64,000 nucleotides of DNA from Anniella stebbinsi (lineage: Eukaryota; Chordata; Lepidosauria; Squamata; Anniellidae). The notes beneath the pieces were generated by a model. It had not been told where the DNA came from and made no database searches. It was given only the letters and a program-made list of their open reading frames with translations. The DNA lies in assembly GCA_029215795.1 (NCBI GenBank), contig JARDYH010000002.1, positions 272,374,310 to 272,438,309 of the forward strand, in the 5' to 3' direction. Every line of letters begins with the position of its first letter. The first letter of the stretch is position 1. This document shows positions 54,909 to 64,000 of the stretch, piece by piece. Both the position numbers and the translations under genes were made by a program.

Positions 54909-55734
54909 ATATTTAGCTGCTACATGTAAACAGAGCCACTTTGAAATCATGTGTTAGCCTGGCATAAGTATATTACTTTACCACCCACTGGACATAAGTC
55001 CCAGGAGAGGGCATTAAATTTACCCATCCTAATCTAAAAATCTAAGCTGTCCCAACATTTGAATTGGAAATATTTGGTGTTTCGATCTGGATTTTTCAAG
55101 GAACAAAATTAGTTTTCTTCTAATAAGACAAAAGGAGCAGAAATGTCAATTACAACAGCATCATTGTTACTATTATTTTCCAATTACTTGGGAGTGCCTC
55201 TTCTTGGTTTAGAATGGTAAGAAATGTAGAAGCATTTCTTAGCAAACATTTAGAAGGACGCCTGGAGCACTATATGTAAAGCTTCACTAGCTATTCCTAA
55301 AATCTGAATCCCATAAAATGTAACAGTACTAAACAATTTATGAAGCACAAATTGTAGTGGTTATTGGCTTTTTCTCATTACGTCAGTTGATGCTGTTATG
55401 TTTATGTTCCTGGAAGTAAAATATTGATGATTCCCTTTAATCCTTAAAGAACATTTCCTGAATAATGAGGCTGGTGATTGGAATTGGCTTGTGGTTCAAC
55501 TTGAACCTTCAATTTTTCACACTCTGGCTACGCTACTGCTTTATAGCGGTATTGAAGTGCACTGATAACTTTTGGAGCACAATCCACATTCCATATACAT
55601 CTTTCATAGTGTTATTTCCTGCTTTTTATTCCACATTTGTAATGATTTGACACAAGGTATAGATCTGGCTTCTAAAACAGAGGAGGCAAGTTCTGGCTTT
55701 CTAGATTTTTTGGAAAAACAAAACAAATGGAAGT
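54905..55734. other. Intergenic DNA, no feature recognised
   Basis: AT-rich; a 61-codon hydrophobic frame (55465-55650) has no family. Confidence 0.4.
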
Positions 55735-55784
55735 AAGCATCCAAAATAAAGAGAAATGGGTTCTCAGGATGCAAAATATTTATT

Positions 55785-55840
55785 TTCATGACGCCCAACA
55801 CATTTTGGCCTGTTCTTTATTCAAAGGCCTTCCTCAGGGG
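55785..55840 (-). ncRNA. Hammerhead ribozyme-like motif in Penelope terminal region
   Basis: Minus strand: CTGAGGA (55831-55837), then GGCCT, a 13-nt loop, AGGCC (stem II), then AAAATG where a hammerhead has GAAA plus stem III, then TGTTGGG and CGTC. The observed AAAATG differs from GAAACG by two transitions, both at CpG steps. Stem I pairing is not evident. A degraded ribozyme is the likely reading; such ribozymes are known in Penelope-like elements. Confidence 0.45.
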
Positions 55841-56302
55841 GCTGTAACATTAATAACGTAATAAAATAAGATAACAAGTAATATTAAAATATGTGTTGTT
55901 ATTAAATTAATTAAGCTCATTGCTACAAGGGTCTATGCATATACTTTAGTATTAAAAGCTTTTTAACATTACAGAGTGCCACTAGGGCCTTTGCATATTT
56001 AGTATAATTTAAAATCATATGAAACTGACCTATAACAAAAGTATAATATAGATATCCTTACTTGTTAGAAGGTAGCATCTGCAAAATTTCCTCTAGCTGT
56101 CTCCTGTGGTAATCTATGGCAACTGAAAAGGGTATTCCTTAAATCCATCCTTATGTTTTTAGTTCATTTGAGGGGGTGTCTGCCAGGTGTTTCCATGTAG
56201 TTGTGGTAAGTCCAAGCTCTCATAGTAAGACACTGCTGCTATTGTTAGGGAGTGTCTGCAAATTGTTCCTAAGTCACAGGAGTGGTAAAAATTGCAGATC
56301 TT

Positions 56303-57240
56303 CATCTGAAATTTGTATGCACAAAAAATCTGTACAATGGGAGGCTGTTCACACTAAATTCTTAAGAGCAATTTTAGGGGTCCCAAGTTGTGTACCGAAC
56401 TCAGTCTTAAGGTTAGAGGTAGGTCAGATTTCAATGGAAGCGCGTATATGGATACGTAAGCTAAATCTGTGGCTAAAAATGGTATATATGCCAGTTGGGT
56501 TGGCCCCATTAACTTTGAAGGACACCTTCCACTCAAGGTGGAAAATATCATTAAATATGAAGCTACAATCTCTGGGTTTTTCTATGGCTGCTGTCCAAAG
56601 TGTAGGATATGAAAAGGCAAAAGTGGATATAGTACAACGAATACGAGACATTGAGTTCCAAAATGATCTAAGTCAAGCAACTTTATATCCTGGTATCAGG
56701 GGCAATAGAGGCCCATTTACAACTGCAAACTACTTAATAAATTTAACTATTCCTAGGCTTAGAAAGGCCTATACATGGGCGAAGCTCAACGTTATGCCAT
56801 CCGCATTGTTGGAGGGAAAATTCCAGAAAATACCTTATAATGAACGAGTATGCCCATGTGGGATAGGGGCAATAGAGACAATAAGCCATGTGTTGTTACA
56901 GTGCCAGTTCTATAACGAGCTCAGGATCTCCCTGATTACACCGATTATAGATAAATTCCCAGGGAGATCGAATATATTTTACTTAGATTATCTGTTAATG
57001 GATCGGGATGCTCAAACTACATCAAAAGTAGCCAGATTTTGTGCAGCGGCTATCACGTGTCGTAGAAAAGTAGTAGGTAAATAATAGCAAGGCAGACAGA
57101 TTTGATATATGTACCTACTTTTAATTGTATAAAATGAGACACTTATATGGGAAGGAATGATATGAATGTGGTAAAATCTAAAATTGAATGTGCAAATGTT
57201 GCTAGTCTATGGTTGTAATAAAATTTGATATACATATAAT
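56303..57240 (+). mobile_element. LINE ORF2 3' fragment, copy A
   Basis: A 5'-truncated LINE ending GGTTGTAATAAAATTTG, inserted into the Penelope-like copy. The family also appears at 37362-37845 (minus) and 57241-57702. Confidence 0.7.
56320..57084 (+). pseudogene. LINE ORF2 C-terminal domain
   Basis: An open frame of about 255 LINE codons (the longer frame from 56176 begins in antisense Penelope sequence). Recognisable stretches: KFLRAILGVPSCVPNSVLRL, LGFSMAAVQSVGYEKAK, PSALLEGKFQKIPYNERV, then CPCGIGAIETISHVLLQC, a C-x-C-x9-H-x4-C putative zinc-binding motif, and TSKVARFCAAAI near the end. This is the region after the RT, often involved in nucleic-acid binding. The RT itself is truncated away. 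The clade is uncertain (Vingi/I-like, R4 or L1/Tx1). No stops, so it is moderately young. Confidence 0.65.
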
Positions 57241-57702
57241 CTAGCATGGTAGAGACTGTGGGCCATGTACTGCGGTATTGCTCCTTCTATTGTGATCTTC
57301 TATTGTGATTTTTATTATCTCTATCTTACAATGTATACCAGCCAGATCTGATGTGTTTTATACAGATTATCTCCTGCCCGACCAGAATTGTCAAATAACT
57401 TCCAAGGCGGCTAGATTCTGTGCTGTTGTAATTGCATGCCAGCGTGGGATATCATCGGACAGTGATAATGTTTTAATGTTTTAATTTTTAATGTTTTAAA
57501 TCCTATATTATTATGAGGAGGATATGTACAATTCAATTAATTTTAATTTTTTTTTACTGTTTATCTGTATTTTTAATTAATTATTATTTTTTTAATATTA
57601 TTGCACCTTACCTTGTTGGCCTTGTGAATATGACTGTGTTTATAGTGCTGCTCTACTTTGCTGGTCTTGCGACCGTAATAAATTCTATTCTATTCTATTC
57701 AT
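57241..57702 (+). mobile_element. LINE ORF2 3' fragment, copy B
   Basis: Repeats the zinc-motif region (ETVGHVLRYCSFY) and the end (TSKAARFCAVVIACQRG), then UTR and a tail GACCGTAATAAATTCTATTC. It begins where copy A's tail ends, so it is a second truncated insertion or a duplication. Confidence 0.65.
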
Positions 57703-57865
57703 TTAGGCCACTCGGATTCAGAGTTTTTAGTTTCAGAATCCACTCTATTTCCTTTCTTAGTAGCTATTTTGTAGGTCCAAATACCTGAAGGATGACAAGG
57801 TGCCCAGCTCTGCTCTAAAACCTAATCACTCTTTCAAACTCTTATAAGGAAGAAAAGCTTTTATT

Positions 57866-58394
57866 GGCCCTTTCTACATCATAGGTGTGTAGAGGGAGGG
57901 AGGTGGATCCCGGAAGTAGCTGCTGCCGGGATCGTCATCCTAATACACACTTCCTCCTGGGTTGTTGCATGTCACGCTCGCCATTTTGTTTGACTTTCGG
58001 GCCCAAGGAGAGCGCACGAGCGCTCCTATGAAAAAAGTGTTTTTTTAAAAACAAAACAAAACAAAAAAAACACATGTGATTGGGCCCCCACCACGCCATC
58101 CTGGGTATGGCGGACTTGCCCCCTCTCCTTTGATGGGCAAGGAGCCGTGTGGTGTGGCTCTGTGCCCATTTTTGCTGCCGTGCTTACTCGTGAGTAAGCG
58201 CAGCAGCACCTGAGATGGGTGGCCACATCTTCTGCGGTCCTGAGAACTTGCCGGGTCTGTGGAACATTCGGGATTTTCCAAGGATCACTTATCTCTGGCA
58301 ATTCCTGTGCCTGCCCCCACCCCCAGGAATCCCTGTGCATCATTTGGACTCAGAGCCAGGGGCCATCCCTAGAAACAGCCACTGAAGCACCTGG
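57866..58394. mobile_element. DNA transposon (GGGCCTTTCCACACCA family), right end lost
   Basis: Starts GGCCCTTTCTACATCA. Colinear with 32061-32596 (GCCATCCTGGGTATGGC, TTACTCGTGAGTAAGC, GTGCATCATTTGGACT). The expected right terminus after CCATCCCTAGAAACAGCC is absent. Confidence 0.6.
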
Positions 58395-58550
58395 ACCAAC
58401 TTTTCTCCGTGTCCCGCTGCATAACCTGCCATTACTAGAGGCAGAAGCAGCACTAATGGAAGGCCTCAATATGAAGTGAAGAAGGGTCTCCCTTAAAATG
58501 CATGCTTGTGCTTTAGTTTGTTTGAAAGCAACACTGGAGAGGAGATTAGC

Positions 58551-58870
58551 TAGGCTGACCATCTGAAAAGGAGGACAGGGCTCATATAACTTTAACAGTT
58601 GTAGATAAAAAGGGAATTTCAGCCAGTGTCATTTGCATGCAATTAGTTCCTGGTGATATTCCCTCTTCATCACAATAGTTAAAGTTGCAGAGCCCTGCCT
58701 TCTTTTGTATATGGTCACTCTAGTATAGTGCCTGCACCTTTAACAGTTGTGATGAAAAGGGAATTTCACCAGGAACTAATTGCATACACATGACACCTGC
58801 TGAAATTCCCTTTTCTCTACAACTGTTAAAGTTATATGAGCCCTGTCCTCCTTTTCAGATGGTCAGCCTA
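58551..58870 (+). mobile_element. Hairpin hAT-type MITE, copy 6
   Basis: TAGGCTGACCATCTG / CAGATGGTCAGCCTA; GATTAGC flanks both sides (7 bp). Orientation A. 320 bp; very close to copy 3. Confidence 0.9.
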
Positions 58871-59826
58871 GATTAGCACCATGCTGACAGTTATGGATCT
58901 AGTCTATACCTTGATATTGATGCAAAGAAGAAATAAAATACTGACCCTGGACCATACTGGGGGCTTTTAGGAACAGGAAGATATCCCTGTCTCATAGAAT
59001 CATAGAATCATGGAATAGTAGAGTTGGAAGTGGCCTGTAAGGCCATCGAGTCCAACCCCCTGCTCAATTCAGGAATCCACCTGAAAACATACCTGAGAGA
59101 TGGCTGTCCAGCTACCTCTTGAATGCCTCTAAAGTGGAAGAGCCCACGACATCCCTAGGTACTTGGTTCCATTGTCGTATTGCTCTAACAGTCAGGAAGT
59201 TTTTCCTGATGTCTAGCCAGAATCTGGTTTCCTGTAACTTGAGCTCATTATTCCATGTCCTACATTCTGGGTTGATCAAGAAGAGATCCTGGCCCTCTTC
59301 TGTGTGATAAAGCTTCAAGTATTTGAAGAGTGCTATCATGTCCCCCTCAGTCTTCTCTTCTCCAGGCTAAACATGCCCAGTTCTTTCAGTCTCTCTTCAT
59401 AGTGCTTTGTTTCCTGATCATCCTTGTTGCCCTCCTCTGAACACTCTCCAGCTTGTCTGTATCCTTCTTGAAGTGTGGTGCCCAGAACAGGACGCAATAT
59501 GGGGCCTAACCAGTGCTGAATACAGGGGAACCAGTACCTCACATTATTTGGAAGCTATACTTCTATTAATGCAGCCTCACATGATTTGGAAGCTATACTT
59601 CTATTAATGCAGCCCAAAATAGCATTTGCTTTTTTTGCAGCCACATCACACTGTTGGCTCATATTCAGCTTGTGATCTACAACAATTCCAAAATCCTTCT
59701 CACTTGTCGTATTGCTGAGTCAAGTATCCCCCATCTTGTAACTGTGCAGTTTGTTTCTTTTTCCTAGGTGTAGAACTTGACAATTATCCCTATTAAATTT
59801 CATTCTGTTGTTTTCAGCCCAACGCT

Positions 59827-61117
59827 CTAGTCTACCAACATCCCTTTGAAGTTGTTTTTGTCTTCCAGGGTATTAGCTATCCCACCCAATTTTGTGTCAT
59901 CTGCAAATTTGATAAGCATTCCCTGCACCTCCTCATCTAAATCATTAATAAAAATGTTGAAGAGCACTGGGCCCAGGAATGAGCCCTGCGGTACCCTGCT
60001 TGTTACCTCCCCACAGTTTGAGATGGTACAATTGATCAGCACTCTTTGAGTCTGATTCTGTAGCCAACTGTGGATCCACTTAATAGTTGTTCCATCTAGC
60101 CCACTTTTCACTAGTTTGTGAATCAGAATGTCATGGGGCACTTTGTGAAAAACTTTGCTGAAGTCAAGATATATTCTGTCCACAGCATTCCTACAGTCCA
60201 CAAGGGAGGTAACAATCAGAACAGATTAGTCTGAGAGGATTTGTTCCTGACAAATCCATCCTGGCTTCTAGTAATCACTGCATTGTTTTCAAGGTGCTTA
60301 CAGATTGACTTATTTATAATCTGCTCAAAAAATTTCCCAGGGATGGATGTCAGACTGACTGGTCTGTAGTTCTCAGGTTCCTCCGTTTTGCCCTTTTTGA
60401 AGTTAGGGAGAACATAAGCCCTCCTCCAGTCATCTGGCACTTCACCCATCTCCTTTGATTTCTCAAAGATAATAGACAGTGGTTCTGAGAGTTCCTCTGC
60501 CAGTTCTTTCATTACTCTAGGATGCAGTTCGTCAGGCCCTGAAGATTTGAACTTGTTTAAAGAAAGCAGGTGTTCCTTGACCATTTTTTTTTATCAATCT
60601 CTAACTGCAATCCTGCCCCTTCAGCTTGTACTTCACTTTTTCCAAGGGGGTCAAAGACCTGCTTCTGGCAGAAGACTGAGCCAAAGTAGGAATTGAGCAC
60701 TTCGGCCTTTTCTTTGTTATCTGTTACCAATTTGCCATCCTCATTAAGCAGTTGAACCACCATTTCTTTCCTCTGTCTTTTACTATTCACGTGTCTGAAG
60801 AAAGCCTTTTTCTTGCTTTTAGCATCCCTCACTAGCCTCAGCTCATTCTCAGCTTTAGCCTTTCTGACACCATTCCAGAACTTCTGTGCTACTTGTTTGT
60901 ACTCTTCTTTTGTAGCCTGATCTTCCTTCCACTTCCTATATGTATCCTTTTTTATTTTCAGGTCATCTCTAAGTTTTTTGTGGAGCCACATTGGTTTCTT
61001 CTGTTGTCTTCTATCTTTTTTACTTGTTGGAATTGTTTGTAATTGGGCCTTTAAAATTTCCTTTTTTAAAACTCCCACCCATCTTGGACTCCTTTTCTCA
61101 TTAGAGTTACTTGCCAT
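59827..61117 (-). pseudogene. CR1 reverse transcriptase
   Basis: Three minus-strand open pieces in colinear order. 61117-60557: connector region, KAENELRLVRDAKSKKKAFF and LNSYFGSVF. 60584-60216: fingers and palm, KFKSSGPDELHPRV, ENYRPVSLTSIPGKFFEQII. 60201-59827: [16 protein letters not shown] (motif A, normally FSKAF), [20 protein letters not shown], and [10 protein letters not shown] (catalytic FADD, about 59896-59915). Frame breaks near 60570 and 60205 inactivate it. CR1 uses this enzyme to copy its RNA onto a nicked target. Confidence 0.85.
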
Positions 61118-61338
61118 GGGACCTTACTTATCATAGTTCTGAGTTCATTAAAATTGGCTTTCCTGAAATCCAGAGTATGTGTATAGCTACACTCAGCTTT
61201 TGCTTCCTTTAAAATAAAGAACTCAAGTATGACATGGTCACTTTCCCCCAGAGTTCCTGTAACTGCCACTTTATAGTCATCCCTATTGGTCAGTATCAAA
61301 TCAAGGAAAGCCCTTCCTCTAGTTCTTTCCTCTACTTT

Positions 61339-62150
61339 CTATAGGAGAAAGTTATCAGCCACACATGTTAGGAATTTCTTGGAGGGGCCACTTATGGTAG
61401 AATTTGTCTCCCAACAGATATCGGGGTATTTGAAGTCCCCCATTACTAATACATTGGATTTCCTTGAAACACTATCAATTTGCTTCTCAAAAATTTCATC
61501 CTTGTCTTCTCCTTGATTGGGTGGTCGGTAGTAGACTCTGACTATCATGCTCCTTTTATTCCATGCCCCATTTTTTTTAATCCAGATTCTCTCGATGGGG
61601 CTCCCGGGCTCATCGTCTTGTATTTCTGTGCAGGGATATGTATTTTTAACATAAAGTGCGACTCCACCTCCCTTTCTATTTCTTCTGTTCTTTTTGAACA
61701 AGTTATAATAATAATAATAATAATATAATATAATATTTATTTCTTACCCACCTCTCCCTCAGAATCGAGGTGAGAAACAACATTGATACAAATGACATAA
61801 AATACATAAAACTGATTAAAACATATAAAATCATATCCTTCAATTTCTATATTCGAGTCATGGGAGTCATCCCACCAAGTTTCAGTTATACCTATCAAGT
61901 CGTATTTCCCTTCATGTATTAAGAGTTCAAGTTTGTTCTGTTTGTTTCCTATAGTCTGTGCATTAGTATATAGACATCGAAGATCATGTGCTTTATAGTC
62001 TGGCTTCTTTCCTACATTGTTGCGCACACTATTTGGGGGCATTATTGTTCTCTCTGTTATGGTGCATAAGCCTTCATCCATTGTTGCCTCAAAGTTTACA
62101 TCTCCCGCCCCCATAGGATTCAGTTTAAAGCCCTCCTGATGAAGTTCTTC
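61339..62150 (-). pseudogene. CR1 AP-like endonuclease, split by L2 tail
   Basis: 62110-61831 carries LRCLYTNAQTIGNKQNKLEL, YDLIGITETWWDDSHDS (catalytic E) and EIEGYD. 61703-61339 continues [50 protein letters not shown]. The frame resumes exactly where it stopped once 61704-61830 is removed. In the family the GDF motif is normally GDFN; here K replaces N, which would harm catalysis. Confidence 0.8.
61704..61830 (-). mobile_element. L2 LINE tail nested in CR1
   Basis: An ATAATAATA run, TATTTATTTCTTACCCACCT, ATCGAGGTGAGAAACA and ATAAAACTGATTAAAACATA match 39850-39965, the 3' end of the L2 at 39841-41605. Only about 127 bp were inserted, an extreme 5' truncation. Confidence 0.75.
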
Positions 62151-62203
62151 ATTCTGTGACCAAACACATTCTTTCCTGTTGTCATCTCTTGGTATTGCTT
62201 TGG

Positions 62204-62800
62204 TTTTTTTTTTTAACAAATAAAACATCAATAAACAATAGAACAATGAGGAATACAATGATGAAAGTATTTCATCAATATTTTGTATTATATTACAGAG
62301 ATGGCCTTTCCTATAATCCATTCATCCCACTCCCTTCATATCCTGTTAGTATTATCCTAACATTTTTTCCATAATTGGCCATGAATGTGTGGTGGTTTTC
62401 ATGTTATCATGTACCTAATCATATAAGTTATAAACTGATGTTGTGTTATAATCTTGTTTATAGTTGCCCTTTTGACTTGGGTCAGTTTTTTCACAAGAGT
62501 GCTTGACCGAACCCTGAGGTACCATTGCTGTAATGTTCTTTTCTAGCTGGCTACAATTTCCATCCAGGCCATTGCCCTTAAGACAGTAGCTCTTAGTTTT
62601 GGAGTTTGTCATCGTCTTTGTCACAAATTGATAGCTGGAGACAGATTAATCACTTGACCTGTTATTTTGCTGGCTTCTACAAATACTTCCTGCCAAAGTT
62701 GTTGTATAATGACACATGACCACCACAGTTGAAGAAAAGTCATATCACAGTCCTGCCAATAATATCCTCAAACTCTTTTTGAACACTCAGCAGTACCATG
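62204..62800 (-). mobile_element. L1 LINE 3' end
   Basis: The minus-strand frame reads CDMTFLQLWWSCVIIQQLW, the L1 ORF2 C-terminal block with H/Q-LWW-C, followed by EASKITGQVINLSPAINL and a stop. The 3' UTR runs to an A-run (plus-strand T-run about 62205-62218) next to the CR1. Short, 5' truncated. L1 is otherwise not seen in the window. Confidence 0.55.
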
Positions 62801-62801
62801 A

Positions 62802-62835
<34 letters not shown>

Positions 62836-62853
62836 CAGAGAGAGAGAGAGAGA
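62801..62853 (+). repeat. (GT)n(GA)n compound microsatellite
   Basis: GT units followed by GA units. Confidence 0.9.
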
Positions 62854-63175
62854 AGATGGGGACTGGAAGCAGAAATTTCCTCAGAAAAGAGCTTCATCAC
62901 ATCAATAAATTACTAAATTGGACTGTCCTGTTTCTGTAGAAAGCATGAACAGTAAGGATTTTTTTTCATGCAAACCAGATGGGCAGAGAATTGGTATTGC
63001 TTGATTCACTAGCTGCTGGTTTGCACCCCACTCCTTTCATTCAGACTGATCCCTCAATTTTGACACTGAGGTACACTTTGAATTTTGGAATCAAGACCTA
63101 GTGACGCTCCCTGACATTGCTGGCTCCTCATCCTGCAGGTACTTGATCTTTGTTCTGCCTTAGCTACCTGTTACC
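62854..63175. other. Intergenic DNA
   Basis: Nothing recognised. Confidence 0.45.
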
Positions 63176-63494
63176 TAGGCTGACCATCTGAAAAGGAGGA
63201 CAGGGCTCATATAACTTTAACAGTTGTAGAGAAAAGGGAATTTCAGCAGGTGTCATTTGTATGCAATTAGTTCCTGATGAAATTCCCTCTTCATCACAAC
63301 TGTTAAAGGTGCAGGCACTATACTAGAGTGACCATATACAAAAGAAGGCAGGGCTCTGCAACTTTAACTATTGTGATGAAGAGGGAATATCACCAGGAAC
63401 TAATTGCATGCAAATGACACTGGCTGAAATTCCCTTTTCTCTACAACTGTTAAAGTTATATGAGCCCTGTCCTCCTTTTCAGATGGTCAGCCTA
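63176..63494 (-). mobile_element. Hairpin hAT-type MITE, copy 7
   Basis: TAGGCTGACCATCTG / CAGATGGTCAGCCTA, exact duplication CTGTTACC (63168-63175, 63495-63502). Orientation B (the centre reads AGAGTGACCATATACAAAAG). 319 bp. Confidence 0.9.
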
Positions 63495-64000
63495 CTGTTA
63501 CCCAGTGCTGACCCTTTGTTATCCACATGAATTCAAAGGCAATACATTTTGGATCTGATCCAAAGGGCCTCATGGTGACTGATGAAAGCTGAACCGGCAT
63601 CTAAATTACCTCTTTTCAGAAGCAGCCTTCAAAACCAGGAAGGACATCAAAATTTGCCTCCAACACTGCAGGAGGAACTACTCAGGATGAAAGAATGTGT
63701 TTTGGTTTGTGGCCCTAATCTTTTAATTAAAGAGTTCATTTAATGTGTAAATCTGCAGCAGTTGTCTTGGTTGTTCAAGCTGTTGCTCACCCTTTTCCCC
63801 TTCTAATCTGTGCTTTATTCTCCTAATCTTTTGCTCTTTTCCTTATTGAATACTAACAAGTGGACCTGTTAGTATTGCCTTTAGGTTAATACAGAGAAGA
63901 CTTCAAGCAAACTTACACAGCTGTCACAGTTGGCCACATTGTGCCTGCCCCGCCTGAGTGAAGGCATGCCTGCTGGCATCTCTGAGCAAAACCCTTGCCA
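63495..64000. other. Intergenic DNA, no feature recognised
   Basis: No repeats or protein-like frames to the window end. Confidence 0.45.

Larger units (their letters stand above)
55735..57795 (-). mobile_element. Penelope-like element 3' region, copy 2 (split)
   Basis: 55735-56302 matches copy 1 in order: GGCCTTCCTCAGGGGGCTGT, TGCCAGGTGTTTCCATGTAG, GTCACAGGAGTGGTAA. It resumes at about 57703-57795 with GCCACTCGGATTCAGAG and ATCCACTCTATTTCCTTTCT, the counterpart of 3908-3960. The LINE fragments 56303-57702 lie between. No coding part of the Penelope protein remains. Confidence 0.75.
58993..62203 (-). mobile_element. CR1 LINE, 3.2 kb, with nested L2 insertion
   Basis: The 3' terminus is CATAGAATCATAGAATCATG at 58993; 3' UTR to about 59827; RT 59827-61117; endonuclease 61339-62150. 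An L2 tail is inserted at 61704-61830, and an L1 3' end abuts the upstream limit at about 62204. It is the most complete CR1 in the window but lacks ORF1 and the extreme 5' end. Confidence 0.9.

Noticed and set aside
57513..57788. 91-codon hydrophobic frame
   Set aside because: Runs across LINE UTR and Penelope remnant, so the frame is chance.
58026..58343. 105-codon minus frame similar to 32213-32536 minus
   Set aside because: Similarity between the two frames (for example MMHR-W start) is explained by both lying in the same DNA-transposon family; no evidence of selection on protein.

Overview
This window looks like intergenic DNA from a squamate reptile (lizard or snake). I found no host protein-coding exon, rRNA or tRNA gene. 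Long open frames are either retrotransposon remnants or accidents of GC-rich or simple repeats. The squamate call rests on the mixture of tRNA-derived SINEs resembling the Sauria SINE, CR1, L2 and L1 LINEs, Penelope-like elements, and many hAT-type and Harbinger-like non-autonomous DNA transposons.

Layout. 1-6.2 kb: DNA-transposon remnants, then a minus-strand Penelope-like element split by a young plus-strand L2 with a 418-codon open frame. 7.7-8.7 kb: a GC-rich hAT-type element inside a SINE. 9.0-16.0 kb: a Harbinger-like element, an unnamed repeat present twice (one copy holding a hairpin MITE), a 1.6 kb GC-rich hAT-type element with four tandem palindromic units, and a probable LTR. 16.1-17.0 kb: another hAT-type element. 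17.7-28.2 kb: CR1 pieces, one with a DNA transposon inside, plus a SINE. 28.9-33.3 kb: a GC-rich palindromic hAT-type element, a probable LTR and nested MITEs. 36-44.8 kb: a SINE, L2 copies, a CR1 split by a Harbinger-like MITE, an LTR and a hairpin MITE. 45.5-52.7 kb: CR1, a second GC-rich hAT-type element, two hairpin MITEs, an L2 with a perfect hairpin inside. 54-64 kb: a SINE, a second Penelope-like copy split by LINE fragments, two hairpin MITEs, and a 3.2 kb CR1 with an L2 tail inside its endonuclease region and an L1 3' end against its upstream edge.

The main structural themes are these. (1) Four GC-rich hAT-type elements (7769-8583, 12586-14182, 28897-29583, 47696-48555) are built from internal palindromes and carry splice-donor-like motifs. 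In three of them the donors point outward from the palindrome centres, as in a mirrored promoter/first-exon module; in one the module is amplified to four tandem units. (2) A 7-copy hairpin MITE of about 320 bp has 8-bp target duplications and a reversible asymmetric centre. (3) Many insertions are nested, so relative ages can be read directly. Family names were assigned by eye, without a repeat library.
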